Under the pieces are notes generated by a model that made no database searches, was not told where the DNA came from, and saw nothing but the letters and a program-made list of their open reading frames with translations. Of a stretch of 64,000 nt of DNA, positions 1 to 5,664 are shown one piece after another. Every line of letters begins with the position of its first letter. Within the stretch, counting starts at the first letter, position 1. This stretch comes from Desulfovibrio sp. UCD-KL4C. Lineage in GTDB: Bacteria > Desulfobacterota > Desulfovibrionia > Desulfovibrionales > Desulfovibrionaceae. The stretch spans positions 1-64,000 of the forward strand of contig NZ_VCNC01000002.1 in NCBI RefSeq assembly GCF_006210265.1, written 5' to 3'. The translations under genes were made by a program, and so were the position numbers.

Positions 1-966
1 GCATACAGAGTTGAAGCGGATGGTAAAGATATTACCGAAGCTATACGCGAAAATTTAATATCTTTGACCATAACAGATGAAGCTGGCGAAAGATCGGACT
101 CCTTGTCTATTTCCCTGCATGATAAAGGGTACAGGCTACCGAGTGCAGGGGGACAGCTTAAAGTCTGGTTAGGCTACGGACAAGCGGCAACGTATATGGG
201 GCTTTACGTTTCGGATGAAATTACGCTTTCAGGTTCGCCGGATAAAATGTGCATTAAGGCGGGTGGTGCACCGCAGGAAAAAAGCAAGGCGTACTATCAT
301 CTTCAGACACAGAAAATACGTTCATGGCTACCGCAAACCATAGGCGCACTGGTTGCAACGGTAGGTGCTGACCACGGTTTAGAACCTGCGATTGCTTCTG
401 ATTTGTCAGCCGTAGGTTTACCGCATATCGACCAGATAAACGAATCTGACATGCACCTATTAACCCGTATAGCCAAAGATCACGACGCAATAGCCAAGGC
501 CAACGGTGGCAAGCTTATATTTGCTCACAAGGGGCAGGGTAAAACTATTTCCGGCAAATCAATGCCAACCGTGGCCCTGATCCCTACAGAAGTTACAAAT
601 TACCGTGTAACTATCACCGCCAGAACTGATTATAAAAAAGTTGTCGCTATCTGGCGTTCTGTAGAATCCGCAAAAGATATTGAAGAGATTGCAGGGGCAG
701 GGGAACCTGTTCACCGCATCCGGCATATTCACCCCACGCAAGAAGCGGCGGTAAAAGCGGCAAAGGCTAAGCTAGAGGCTTTCCAAAGGGGTAAGCAAAG
801 CCTTTCGATAAGTCTTACGGGAAGGCCAGAACTAAGGGCAGAGTGTAGGGTTTCGCTTTCCGGCTTTCGTGATGGGGTGAATGGTCTTTGGAGTGTTACC
901 CGTGCGACTCATAAGTTGGGGAGTGGGGGGTATGTTACTAATGTTGAGGGGGAGAGGGTCGTGTAA
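1..966 (+). CDS. Phage late control gene D protein (P2 gpD-like tail protein), 5' truncated by window edge
   Basis: The reading frame is open from base 1, so the gene starts upstream of the window. The visible part begins with a segment like AYRVEADGKDITEAIR followed by LISLTITDEAGERSDSL, which is the typical N-terminal pattern of the P2 gpD/late control D family (a baseplate hub/spike-anchoring tail protein, structurally like T4 gp27). A TTG at 64 could be mistaken for a start, but the family pattern clearly continues upstream of it. The C-terminus (SVTRATHKLGSGGYVTNVEGE) is also family-like. In P2-like phages D lies at the end of the tail operon, so this marks the right part of a contractile-tailed prophage or a related element. 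Family assignment is from recalled motifs, not a search. Confidence 0.85.
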   Translation, partial: AYRVEADGKDITEAIRENLISLTITDEAGERSDSLSISLHDKGYRLPSAGGQLKVWLGYGQAATYMGLYVSDEITLSGSPDKMCIKAGGAPQEKSKAYYHLQTQKIRSWLPQTIGALVATVGADHGLEPAIASDLSAVGLPHIDQINESDMHLLTRIAKDHDAIAKANGGKLIFAHKGQGKTISGKSMPTVALIPTEVTNYRVTITARTDYKKVVAIWRSVESAKDIEEIAGAGEPVHRIRHIHPTQEAAVKAAKAKLEAFQRGKQSLSISLTGRPELRAECRVSLSGFRDGVNGLWSVTRATHKLGSGGYVTNVEGERVV

Positions 967-1045
967 CCACATGATAAAATTATTAACATTTTGCTTATAA
1001 TTATGTATCCAGTTTTCATACCTCATACTTAGGAGTTAAATTGTA

Positions 1046-1684
1046 ATGCAAAAATATAGTATAATCTTGTCAATTACCTTTGTCTTCTTTGTTGGCTTAT
1101 GGTGTGGAATTATGTCTGTAGTTTATTTTGAAGGTCTGTCTGGACATTATAAATTAGATGTTTTGCTGAAAATTTTTGGAACATTTTTAATGTTTGGAGT
1201 TGCTTGTATTGCAGCACGTATAAATTATAACAATTTGAAATGGCAAAAACAGTCGCGTGTATGGGAAATTAACAAAGGTATTCTTTTAGAACTATTACCA
1301 TTATTAAAAACAGCTATTTCTGAGACCGAAAAAGCTCTACAAAATGAATTAAATTCAATGCCTCCTAGTGGATATGAAGACGAGTGGGAAGAACCGGAGT
1401 CAATTAAAGTTGATTGGTCGTTCACTCCCAAGCTGGATGATAATTTGACAAAAGTTAAATTAATATATCAGCCTTTTTTGTCTAAAAAATTCATTGATTC
1501 AATAGATAAGTTTTTAGAGGAGAACTCTAGAATAAACGAGGAGGGTTGGATCAATGGTCCTGACCCTATGCTCTATGATGATTCAATCCTAAATTATAAA
1601 ATTTTAAAAGATGAAGCTAAGCAGTTTTGTATGAAGGTAGCAGGAATATATGATTTTCATACAAAGGACCTGATTGGTTTTTAA
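1046..1684 (+). CDS. Hypothetical membrane protein, prophage cargo
   Basis: A 212-residue protein of no family I recognise. Two hydrophobic segments lie near the N-terminus (about residues 5-29 and 39-57). A charged, Glu/Lys-rich cytoplasmic portion of about 150 residues follows, predicted mostly helical. The ATG is preceded by a good Shine-Dalgarno (AGGAG at 1031-1035, 10 bases upstream). It is more AT-rich than the tail gene before it and sits alone between the tail gene and oppositely oriented regulatory genes. That is a typical location for a lysogenic-conversion (moron) gene. A strong hairpin terminator follows directly. Function unknown; superinfection exclusion or host defence would be a guess from position only. 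Confidence 0.7.
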   Translation: MQKYSIILSITFVFFVGLWCGIMSVVYFEGLSGHYKLDVLLKIFGTFLMFGVACIAARINYNNLKWQKQSRVWEINKGILLELLPLLKTAISETEKALQNELNSMPPSGYEDEWEEPESIKVDWSFTPKLDDNLTKVKLIYQPFLSKKFIDSIDKFLEENSRINEEGWINGPDPMLYDDSILNYKILKDEAKQFCMKVAGIYDFHTKDLIGF

Positions 1685-1712
1685 TAGAATTAAGCTCGGT
1701 CATTTATAAAAT

Positions 1713-1750
1713 AAATCCCTCCAAACGGTTGGTTGGAGGGATTTGTTTTT
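1713..1750 (+). terminator. Intrinsic terminator after the prophage membrane-protein gene
   Basis: A perfect 12-bp stem (1713-1724 with 1733-1744) and an 8-base loop are followed by a GTTTTTT run. It sits between the convergent genes ending at 1684 and 1750. The opposite strand has an A/T-rich flank on the other side, so it may serve both directions. Confidence 0.85.
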
Positions 1751-1989
1751 TACTTTCGCACTAACTCCAAAACCGCCGCAGGCTTGCCTTTCCTGTCCTT
1801 CTTCTTTTGCTCTTCCACTTCGTACATACTAAAAGCTTCGGCTCCTTCTGAAACTTTCTTTCGTATTAAGTCCAGAAGGTAAGCTTCGCCATAGCGGTGT
1901 TCCAGTTCCATTTGGTCCCGTAAATATTCGAGGGAACATGCCGCAGACATCATATCCGAAACATGGTGACAAAGATCATTGTTACCCAT
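1750..1989 (-). CDS. Small hypothetical protein co-transcribed with Rha
   Basis: A 79-residue charged protein with no family I recognise. The middle is helical and rich in Glu and Leu, and the C-terminus is Lys-rich (EEQKKKDRKGKP). Its ATG lies inside the end of the upstream rha gene, with an 8-base overlap, so translation is probably coupled. The overlap and the shared strand support a real gene in the prophage regulatory operon. Confidence 0.6.
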   Translation of the reverse strand: MGNNDLCHHVSDMMSAACSLEYLRDQMELEHRYGEAYLLDLIRKKVSEGAEAFSMYEVEEQKKKDRKGKPAAVLELVRK

Positions 1990-2878
1990 TGTTCACCTCT
2001 CCGGCTATAATCTGTTCAGCTTCAATAAGCGCATCGTAGGCCATTAGCATTGCTTGGCGTTCTGCTCTTGGAAGTTGTTCCAGATTTTTGAGCATGACTT
2101 TTTTTGCTGTGGCTAAATTCGTGTTCTGTTGAACATGGCCATAGCTTACTGGCTCGGCTTTTTGCACAATTTTTGGCGCCGGATTGTCACTAAGTGAAAG
2201 TTTCGAAACCGCTTCCAGTTGCGGCGTAATGGCAATATTTGCCAAAATACGAGGCCGCTTGCCGTTCACTCTTGGACGGGTTTCACGAACATAGGTTGTG
2301 AGACAATATAAAGTCGTAAATAGACGGGCGCGGTGAACTGGTGATACATTATTGCGAGTGCAAAAATTGCAATAATGGGTGTAGATATCATCTTTTGAAA
2401 TCGTGCTGTCAGGATCTGGGCGGCATTCATTTTGTACGAACAGATTGATATGGTTATACCATAGCGGATGTTCTGCTTCGATTTTGCCTATGTATACGTT
2501 GGTGTTGGCCTGCTTTTGCAACAGCTCTTGTTCCATTGCATTGAAAGCTTCAAGGTAACGAATTTTCCATGCTGATGCTTTTTTGCCTGTGAAGCCCATT
2601 ACGAGATATGCGAAGCCGTCACGGGTGAGGTTGTAAGAAGGCTGTTTTTTGTTCTGAGCATTGACGTAAGAGGACGGCTGAAAATTCAGCTGTCTAAAAT
2701 TGTCTGGAACTTCGAGCTTTTCAATTGATTGCAATACATTCTTGTGCTGCTTGCTGAAATGCTCGGCAATCGTAATAGATGTAACTACAGGCTTGCCGTT
2801 TGAGACAACAAGCGTGGGTGAACCGACAACTGAACTGTTGTCAGAAGTTCGTGAATTGGCTAAGTTCTTTTCAGCCAT
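1982..2878 (-). CDS. Rha family phage regulatory protein
   Basis: This 298-residue protein has an N-terminal Rha domain (about residues 20-115). It includes the pattern SITIAEHFSKQHKNVLQSIE and later YNLTRDGFAYLVMGFTGKKA followed by WKIRYLEAFNAME, which is characteristic of phage pRha proteins. Rha in lambdoid phages interferes with growth in IHF-deficient hosts and is regarded as a regulator. The remaining C-terminal part (about 130-230, WYNHINLFVQNECRPD onward) resembles the DNA-binding winged-helix region near the C-terminus of phage/plasmid primases (D5/P4 type); this is a weaker impression. The start has an excellent Shine-Dalgarno (TAGGAGG) 5 bases before ATG. The operon order on this strand is the 54-residue RHH gene, then rha, then the 79-residue protein. 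Confidence 0.85.
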   Translation of the reverse strand: MAEKNLANSRTSDNSSVVGSPTLVVSNGKPVVTSITIAEHFSKQHKNVLQSIEKLEVPDNFRQLNFQPSSYVNAQNKKQPSYNLTRDGFAYLVMGFTGKKASAWKIRYLEAFNAMEQELLQKQANTNVYIGKIEAEHPLWYNHINLFVQNECRPDPDSTISKDDIYTHYCNFCTRNNVSPVHRARLFTTLYCLTTYVRETRPRVNGKRPRILANIAITPQLEAVSKLSLSDNPAPKIVQKAEPVSYGHVQQNTNLATAKKVMLKNLEQLPRAERQAMLMAYDALIEAEQIIAGEVNNG

Positions 2879-2956
2879 GACAACCTCCTATTAAGGTTGT
2901 TAGCGGTTAGGCTCGGTTTGGTGCTTCAACACCTTTCCGGGCCGTCTTTATTAGGG

Positions 2957-3121
2957 CTACTTTTCGTCTTTTTCTTTCTTCTTTGCCTCTGCCATTCGCT
3001 TTTCCATACATTCAATGAACATGTCTTTGATGGTCATTTCCTGCTCTGCGGAAAAGATTTTAATTCGTTTGTGTAGGTCTTTGTCCATACGCATAGTGAA
3101 CGTGGTTTGTTTTTCACTCAT
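2957..3121 (-). CDS. 54-residue ribbon-helix-helix (Arc-type) DNA-binding protein
   Basis: Reading the minus strand from an ATG at 3121 to a TAG at 2957-2959 gives 54 residues. They begin MSEKQTTFTMRMDKDLHKRI and continue KIFSAEQEMTIKDMFIEC, with a Lys/Glu tail. The pattern is a short beta strand of alternating residues (TTFTMRM), then D-x-x-L-H-x-x-I-K, then a turn and a second amphipathic helix. This is the classic ribbon-helix-helix layout of Arc/MetJ and plasmid or phage repressors. No good Shine-Dalgarno precedes the ATG. It lies just upstream of rha on the same strand and probably acts as a phage repressor or operon autoregulator. Any plus-strand frame here is a shadow. Confidence 0.75.
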   Translation of the reverse strand: MSEKQTTFTMRMDKDLHKRIKIFSAEQEMTIKDMFIECMEKRMAEAKKKEKDEK

Positions 3122-3127
3122 AAGGCT

Positions 3128-3156
3128 TTTATGCTTGAATGATTACATGATGTCAA
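3128..3156 (-). promoter_or_regulatory. Putative promoter of the RHH-rha operon, possibly leaderless
   Basis: On the minus strand TTGACA (3156-3151) is separated by 17 bases from CATAAA (3133-3128, 4/6 match). The ATG of the RHH gene at 3121 lies only 7 bases past the -10 box. Transcription starting at the usual distance would begin at or next to the start codon, which fits the missing Shine-Dalgarno. Confidence 0.45.
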
Positions 3157-3253
3157 TGGTCATAATTTTTATTGATCGTTTAAAGGAGTCGGAGTATCAA
3201 AGCTTCATAATTTAAATAGCTTATTCGTTTAATAAAACGTTGTGAGGGGTCAT

Positions 3254-3691
3254 ATGGGGGCAGCGCCAGTCGGTGGTAATGAGAAAGTTTTACTATACAA
3301 TAATTTTAAAACATGGAGTATACTTGCTCCTGTATGTGCTGTGGTTGTGATTGCAATATTTGGTGGATGCTATCATGTCTGCACCAATATTTTTGAAAAC
3401 CGTATCAAAGAATTGAAATTAAAAAATTCTTCATTGGAATCAAAAATATTATCATATGAGTTAGGTGAAGATTGGAATTTGCCAGAGAGCATTAAAACTA
3501 TGGGACGTGTTGCTACAAAATTGGATAATCTTCTTTCGAAGAAGAGTAAAATTGATTTTCTTGAACAAAGTTTGAAGTCTGCTGATGCTAAATTAGTTAA
3601 GTTTGAGCAAGTTAAAGCGGATGAAATTGAAAATTTACGACAATTGCAACAAGGTAAAATTCAGGTAATTAGCAGATCTCATTCAAAATAA
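3254..3691 (+). CDS. Hypothetical membrane-anchored coiled-coil protein
   Basis: Starting at the ATG at 3254, the protein has 145 residues. GAGGGG lies 4 bases upstream; a GTG at 3242 is an alternative start. One transmembrane helix spans roughly residues 17-38 (WSILAPVCAVVVIAIFGG). It is followed by about 100 residues of heptad-like, Leu/Lys/Glu-rich sequence consistent with a coiled coil. This gives a bitopic protein with a long helical domain, reminiscent of phage Rz-like spanins or inhibitory membrane proteins, but it shows no lysis-cassette neighbours. Low GC and position between the Rha operon and the attachment region suggest prophage cargo. Confidence 0.6.
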   Translation: MGAAPVGGNEKVLLYNNFKTWSILAPVCAVVVIAIFGGCYHVCTNIFENRIKELKLKNSSLESKILSYELGEDWNLPESIKTMGRVATKLDNLLSKKSKIDFLEQSLKSADAKLVKFEQVKADEIENLRQLQQGKIQVISRSHSK

Positions 3692-3727
3692 ATTTCAGCT
3701 TATGATGCTAAAATATATAAAAAAAAT

Positions 3728-4054
3728 ATGGAAATAGACCTTTTGTCAAAAGGACTTAAAAATCTTCAAGCACAGATTGCTACTGTTTTTTCTGATACAG
3801 GAGAGTTTGTTTTGCATGAGGGGCAGGGGTATACTTTTGCAGACGGGAAAATTGTAGTAGGTGTCATTGCTATATCAAAATATGATAATGGTCCTCTCGT
3901 TAATTTTAACAATATCGTGACCAAAGTTGGGGCAGGATCATTTAAAGATTTCGAGTTCGGTTCTAAAAGATATAAAGTTGTCGTTGACTCGATTGAAGAT
4001 GAAATCGTTCGATTTAGTTATTTTTGTATGCCGAAGTTTAAAATTAAAAAATAA
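3728..4054 (+). CDS. Hypothetical protein, last gene before the attachment region
   Basis: A soluble-looking 108-residue protein of no recognised family. It appears to be mainly beta (VLHEGQGYTFADGKIVVGVI and YKVVVDSIEDEIVRFSYF) with a Lys-rich C-terminus. No convincing Shine-Dalgarno precedes the ATG, and the upstream spacer is nearly pure A/T. It starts 36 bases after the coiled-coil gene and may be co-transcribed with it. Codon use is strongly AT-rich like its neighbour, unlike the housekeeping genes further right. Confidence 0.5.
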   Translation: MEIDLLSKGLKNLQAQIATVFSDTGEFVLHEGQGYTFADGKIVVGVIAISKYDNGPLVNFNNIVTKVGAGSFKDFEFGSKRYKVVVDSIEDEIVRFSYFCMPKFKIKK

Positions 4055-4058
4055 TTTG

Positions 4059-4078
4059 TGCACCAAATTTGCACCAAA
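4059..4078 (+). repeat. Tandem repeat pair TGCACCAAA, 11-bp period (candidate integrase arm sites)
   Basis: TGCACCAAA occurs at 4059-4067 and again at 4070-4078, exactly 11 bp apart and in the same orientation, directly after the last prophage gene. Closely spaced direct repeats one helical turn apart are typical arm-type sites of tyrosine recombinases (lambda, Tn916 class). Function is inferred from layout only. Confidence 0.5.
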
Positions 4079-4165
4079 ATCCAATAAATATGGGTAAAAT
4101 AGAGCAGATTTGTGCATACTTCGGGGAAATTAAAATGCTTAAATCATTGATTTAGTTGGCGCTGA

Positions 4166-4206
4166 ATTGGCGGTATACCCGTCTGGAAAGCGTGTTTTGT
4201 TAACGC
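4166..4206 (+). pseudogene. Possible tRNA-Ser(GGA)-like fragment
   Basis: The stretch CCCGTCTGGAAAGCGTGT (4178-4195) resembles the anticodon arm of bacterial tRNA-Ser(GGA), with loop CTGGAAA at 4183-4189. A possible variable-arm stem follows (GCGTGTTTTGTTAACGC). There is no acceptor or T-arm, and the anticodon stem is imperfect. It could be a scar of an integration event or chance resemblance. Confidence 0.25.
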
Positions 4207-4209
4207 AAT

Positions 4210-4246
4210 AAGCCCCTCACAACTAAAGTTATGAGGGGCTTTTTTT
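4210..4246 (+). terminator. Strong intrinsic terminator
   Basis: AAGCCCCTCA (4210-4219) pairs with TGAGGGGCTT (4232-4241), with a further AACT/AGTT pairing inside, followed by a T run to 4246. It is oriented to stop rightward transcription from the prophage cargo genes, or from whatever RNA gene the upstream tRNA-like fragment belonged to. Confidence 0.85.
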
Positions 4247-4267
4247 GTTGGATATCTTGTTGTTTAG

Positions 4268-4786
4268 TTAGAAAGGCTGACCGTTGTTAATCATGCTTGT
4301 TCCTGATTGAACAGCATGTACGCTGCCGACCTGTCCGTAATGTTTAAGTGCACCAATGAGTGCTTTACTCATTTTGGGATCATTGGAATTCCATTTAATA
4401 GTTGCATGTCCATGAATAAGATGGGCTGCAGTATCGGCAAGAACATAAAAGCGTGTTCCATAAGCTGGTATTTCAAAAACGCCTTCAATGAAAGGAACTG
4501 TGACTCCGCTTCCGCTTACGTAGTTACCAGTTAATACTTTTCCCAATGAAGTAATCTCAGCGCCTTCGTGGTCATATATGGTGATCTTGCAATTAACGGG
4601 AGTATTAGTAATATTTGAAATACTTAGATAGGTATTTGCAAAAGCGTGACTATGTACATAGGCAGAGTGTATGTTCGGTACAACAGTACTTCCTTGAGCA
4701 TTGAATACACTTTGCGCAAAGACGACACCATAAATGGAAAGAGTAATTGCAACAGTTAATACAGTAATACATAATGATTTTTTCAT
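4268..4786 (-). CDS. Secreted hypothetical protein
   Basis: This 172-residue protein has a clear Sec signal peptide (MKKSLCITVLTVAITLSIYG, then VVFAQS; cleavage probably after the Ala at about residue 24). The mature part appears to be beta-rich, with a pattern like AFANTYLSISNITNTPVNCK, which recalls small secreted beta-sandwich proteins that carry N- or C-capping Asn/Thr. A Shine-Dalgarno (AAGGA) lies 6 bases before ATG. It sits between two candidate attachment sites and is transcribed toward the prophage end. It may be a chromosomal gene stranded between integrated elements or part of an older island. Function unknown. Confidence 0.7.
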   Translation of the reverse strand: MKKSLCITVLTVAITLSIYGVVFAQSVFNAQGSTVVPNIHSAYVHSHAFANTYLSISNITNTPVNCKITIYDHEGAEITSLGKVLTGNYVSGSGVTVPFIEGVFEIPAYGTRFYVLADTAAHLIHGHATIKWNSNDPKMSKALIGALKHYGQVGSVHAVQSGTSMINNGQPF

Positions 4787-4897
4787 GATTAGTCCTTGAA
4801 TAGTGGTTTTGATATTATTTTTTACTTTTGTATTTTTTAGTTGGCTATGTCAAGCTAGTCTGAGAGTTCTTAATAAGGTATTAAAAGGTTAAAATTC

Positions 4898-4915
4898 TAC
4901 TCACGATTTACTCAC
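4898..4915 (+). repeat. Tandem repeat pair TACTCAC, 11-bp period
   Basis: TACTCAC occurs at 4898-4904 and 4909-4915, an 11-bp period in direct orientation. It lies about 80 bases left of the tRNA-Arg fragment. Together with the pair on the other side of that fragment it looks like arm-type recombinase sites flanking an att core. Confidence 0.5.
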
Positions 4916-4996
4916 CTTTCCACCAGCAATAACCAAATTTCAAGGGAATAGAATGGGTGTTAACTAGCTGAAATAACATGATGCACATTCTCTTTC

Positions 4997-5046
4997 ATGG
5001 CCTCCGGAGCTGAAGGTCGCAGGTTCGAATCTTGCATTGCCCACCA
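4997..5046 (+). pseudogene. 3' fragment of tRNA-Arg(CCG); likely attachment site scar
   Basis: The anticodon loop CTCCGGA (5002-5008, anticodon CCG) is followed by a 3' anticodon stem, a 5-base variable region, a good T-arm (stem GCAGG/CTTGC, loop TTCGAAT) and ATTGCCC-A-CCA ending at 5046. The upstream half does not form a D-arm or a matching acceptor strand, so only the 3' part of the tRNA is present. Tyrosine integrases commonly recombine in tRNA anticodon or T-arms and leave exactly such a 3' copy. The intact gene should lie at the other end of the inserted element, outside this window. Confidence 0.75.
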
Positions 5047-5054
5047 TAGAAATC

Positions 5055-5096
5055 AAGGGTTTACGTTGCTAAAGCATCGTGAACCCTTTTCTTTTT
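5055..5096 (+). terminator. Terminator following the tRNA-Arg fragment
   Basis: An 11-bp stem with one G-U pair (5055-5065 with 5078-5088), a 12-base loop and the tail TTTTCTTTTT. It probably is the original tRNA terminator carried with the att core. Confidence 0.75.
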
Positions 5097-5114
5097 GCTA
5101 CCCTAATGCTACCC
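5096..5114 (+). repeat. Tandem repeat pair TGCTACCC, 11-bp period
   Basis: TGCTACCC occurs at 5096-5103 and 5107-5114, again an 11-bp period, immediately right of the tRNA terminator. It is the third pair with identical spacing in about 1 kb. Candidate arm-type integrase sites. Confidence 0.5.
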
Positions 5115-5157
5115 AAAATTCTGAAATGTGCTCTGATAAACACTCATGAGGACGCTT

Positions 5158-5226
5158 ATGCCTTCCAATAATATTGCCTCTGAAAAGGCTGTTCTTGGGG
5201 CTGTTTTACGTAGCAGGATCAATTAA
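5158..5226 (+). pseudogene. N-terminal remnant of a DnaB-like replicative helicase
   Basis: A 22-codon frame reads MPSNNIASEKAVLGAVLRSR then IN and a stop. The segment N-I-x-A-E-x-A-V-L-G-A-V-L is the well-known start of DnaB helicases (replicative and phage forms). A good Shine-Dalgarno (GAGGA, 5148-5152) stands 5 bases before the ATG. Homology stops after about 17 residues, so the rest of the gene has been deleted. It likely remains from a phage or island that used the tRNA-Arg site. Confidence 0.6.
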
Positions 5227-5664
5227 AGGTGATTTTTTATGGTAGACAATTCGTATTTCATTATTGTAGTAGATTTTTCTTAAATGTAAGCATCTATAGA
5301 ATTATTTAGGGTCAAATTGATCACTTTGAGACGGGTGACTATGAGCAGTTAGAGGATACTTTGTCGCTGGAAAGCGATGTCTGGCTCGAGAGCTGTGACG
5401 TCGCCTGAATCTTTGGTTAGTACATCGAAATGTACTAGATGACGACTTGTGCCGTCAAAGAGTAAATAACACCTGCTTGAACAGTTCTTCAAACATTTAT
5501 TCAAAAAGAGCATCCTTTGGGATGTTTGCGTATGAATATCCCTTCCTTCCACCAAATAGGTGGTTTTTTTGTTGATGACTGTATTAAATTATAAATAAAA
5601 CGGAATGATACGCTAGGGTTGATATTGTTCAGGCTGGTGGGTCGCTCAGGTTAGGTTTAATTAA
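5227..5664. other. Intergenic region before the CotH cassette
   Basis: About 440 bases without a convincing gene. A plus-strand frame at about 5311-5403 (ends SDVWLESCDVA then stop) and overlapping minus-strand frames look like decayed coding sequence of the same element as the DnaB remnant. A small hairpin AGTACAT/ATGTACT lies near 5421-5438. A weak terminator-like hairpin (CCACC 5549-5553 with GGTGG 5559-5563, then seven T) ends this debris before the next gene. Confidence 0.5.

Noticed and set aside
5349-5555. 68-codon minus-strand frame before the CotH gene
   Set aside because: No Shine-Dalgarno, no motif, and it overlaps a plus-strand terminator-like hairpin; more likely decayed DNA.
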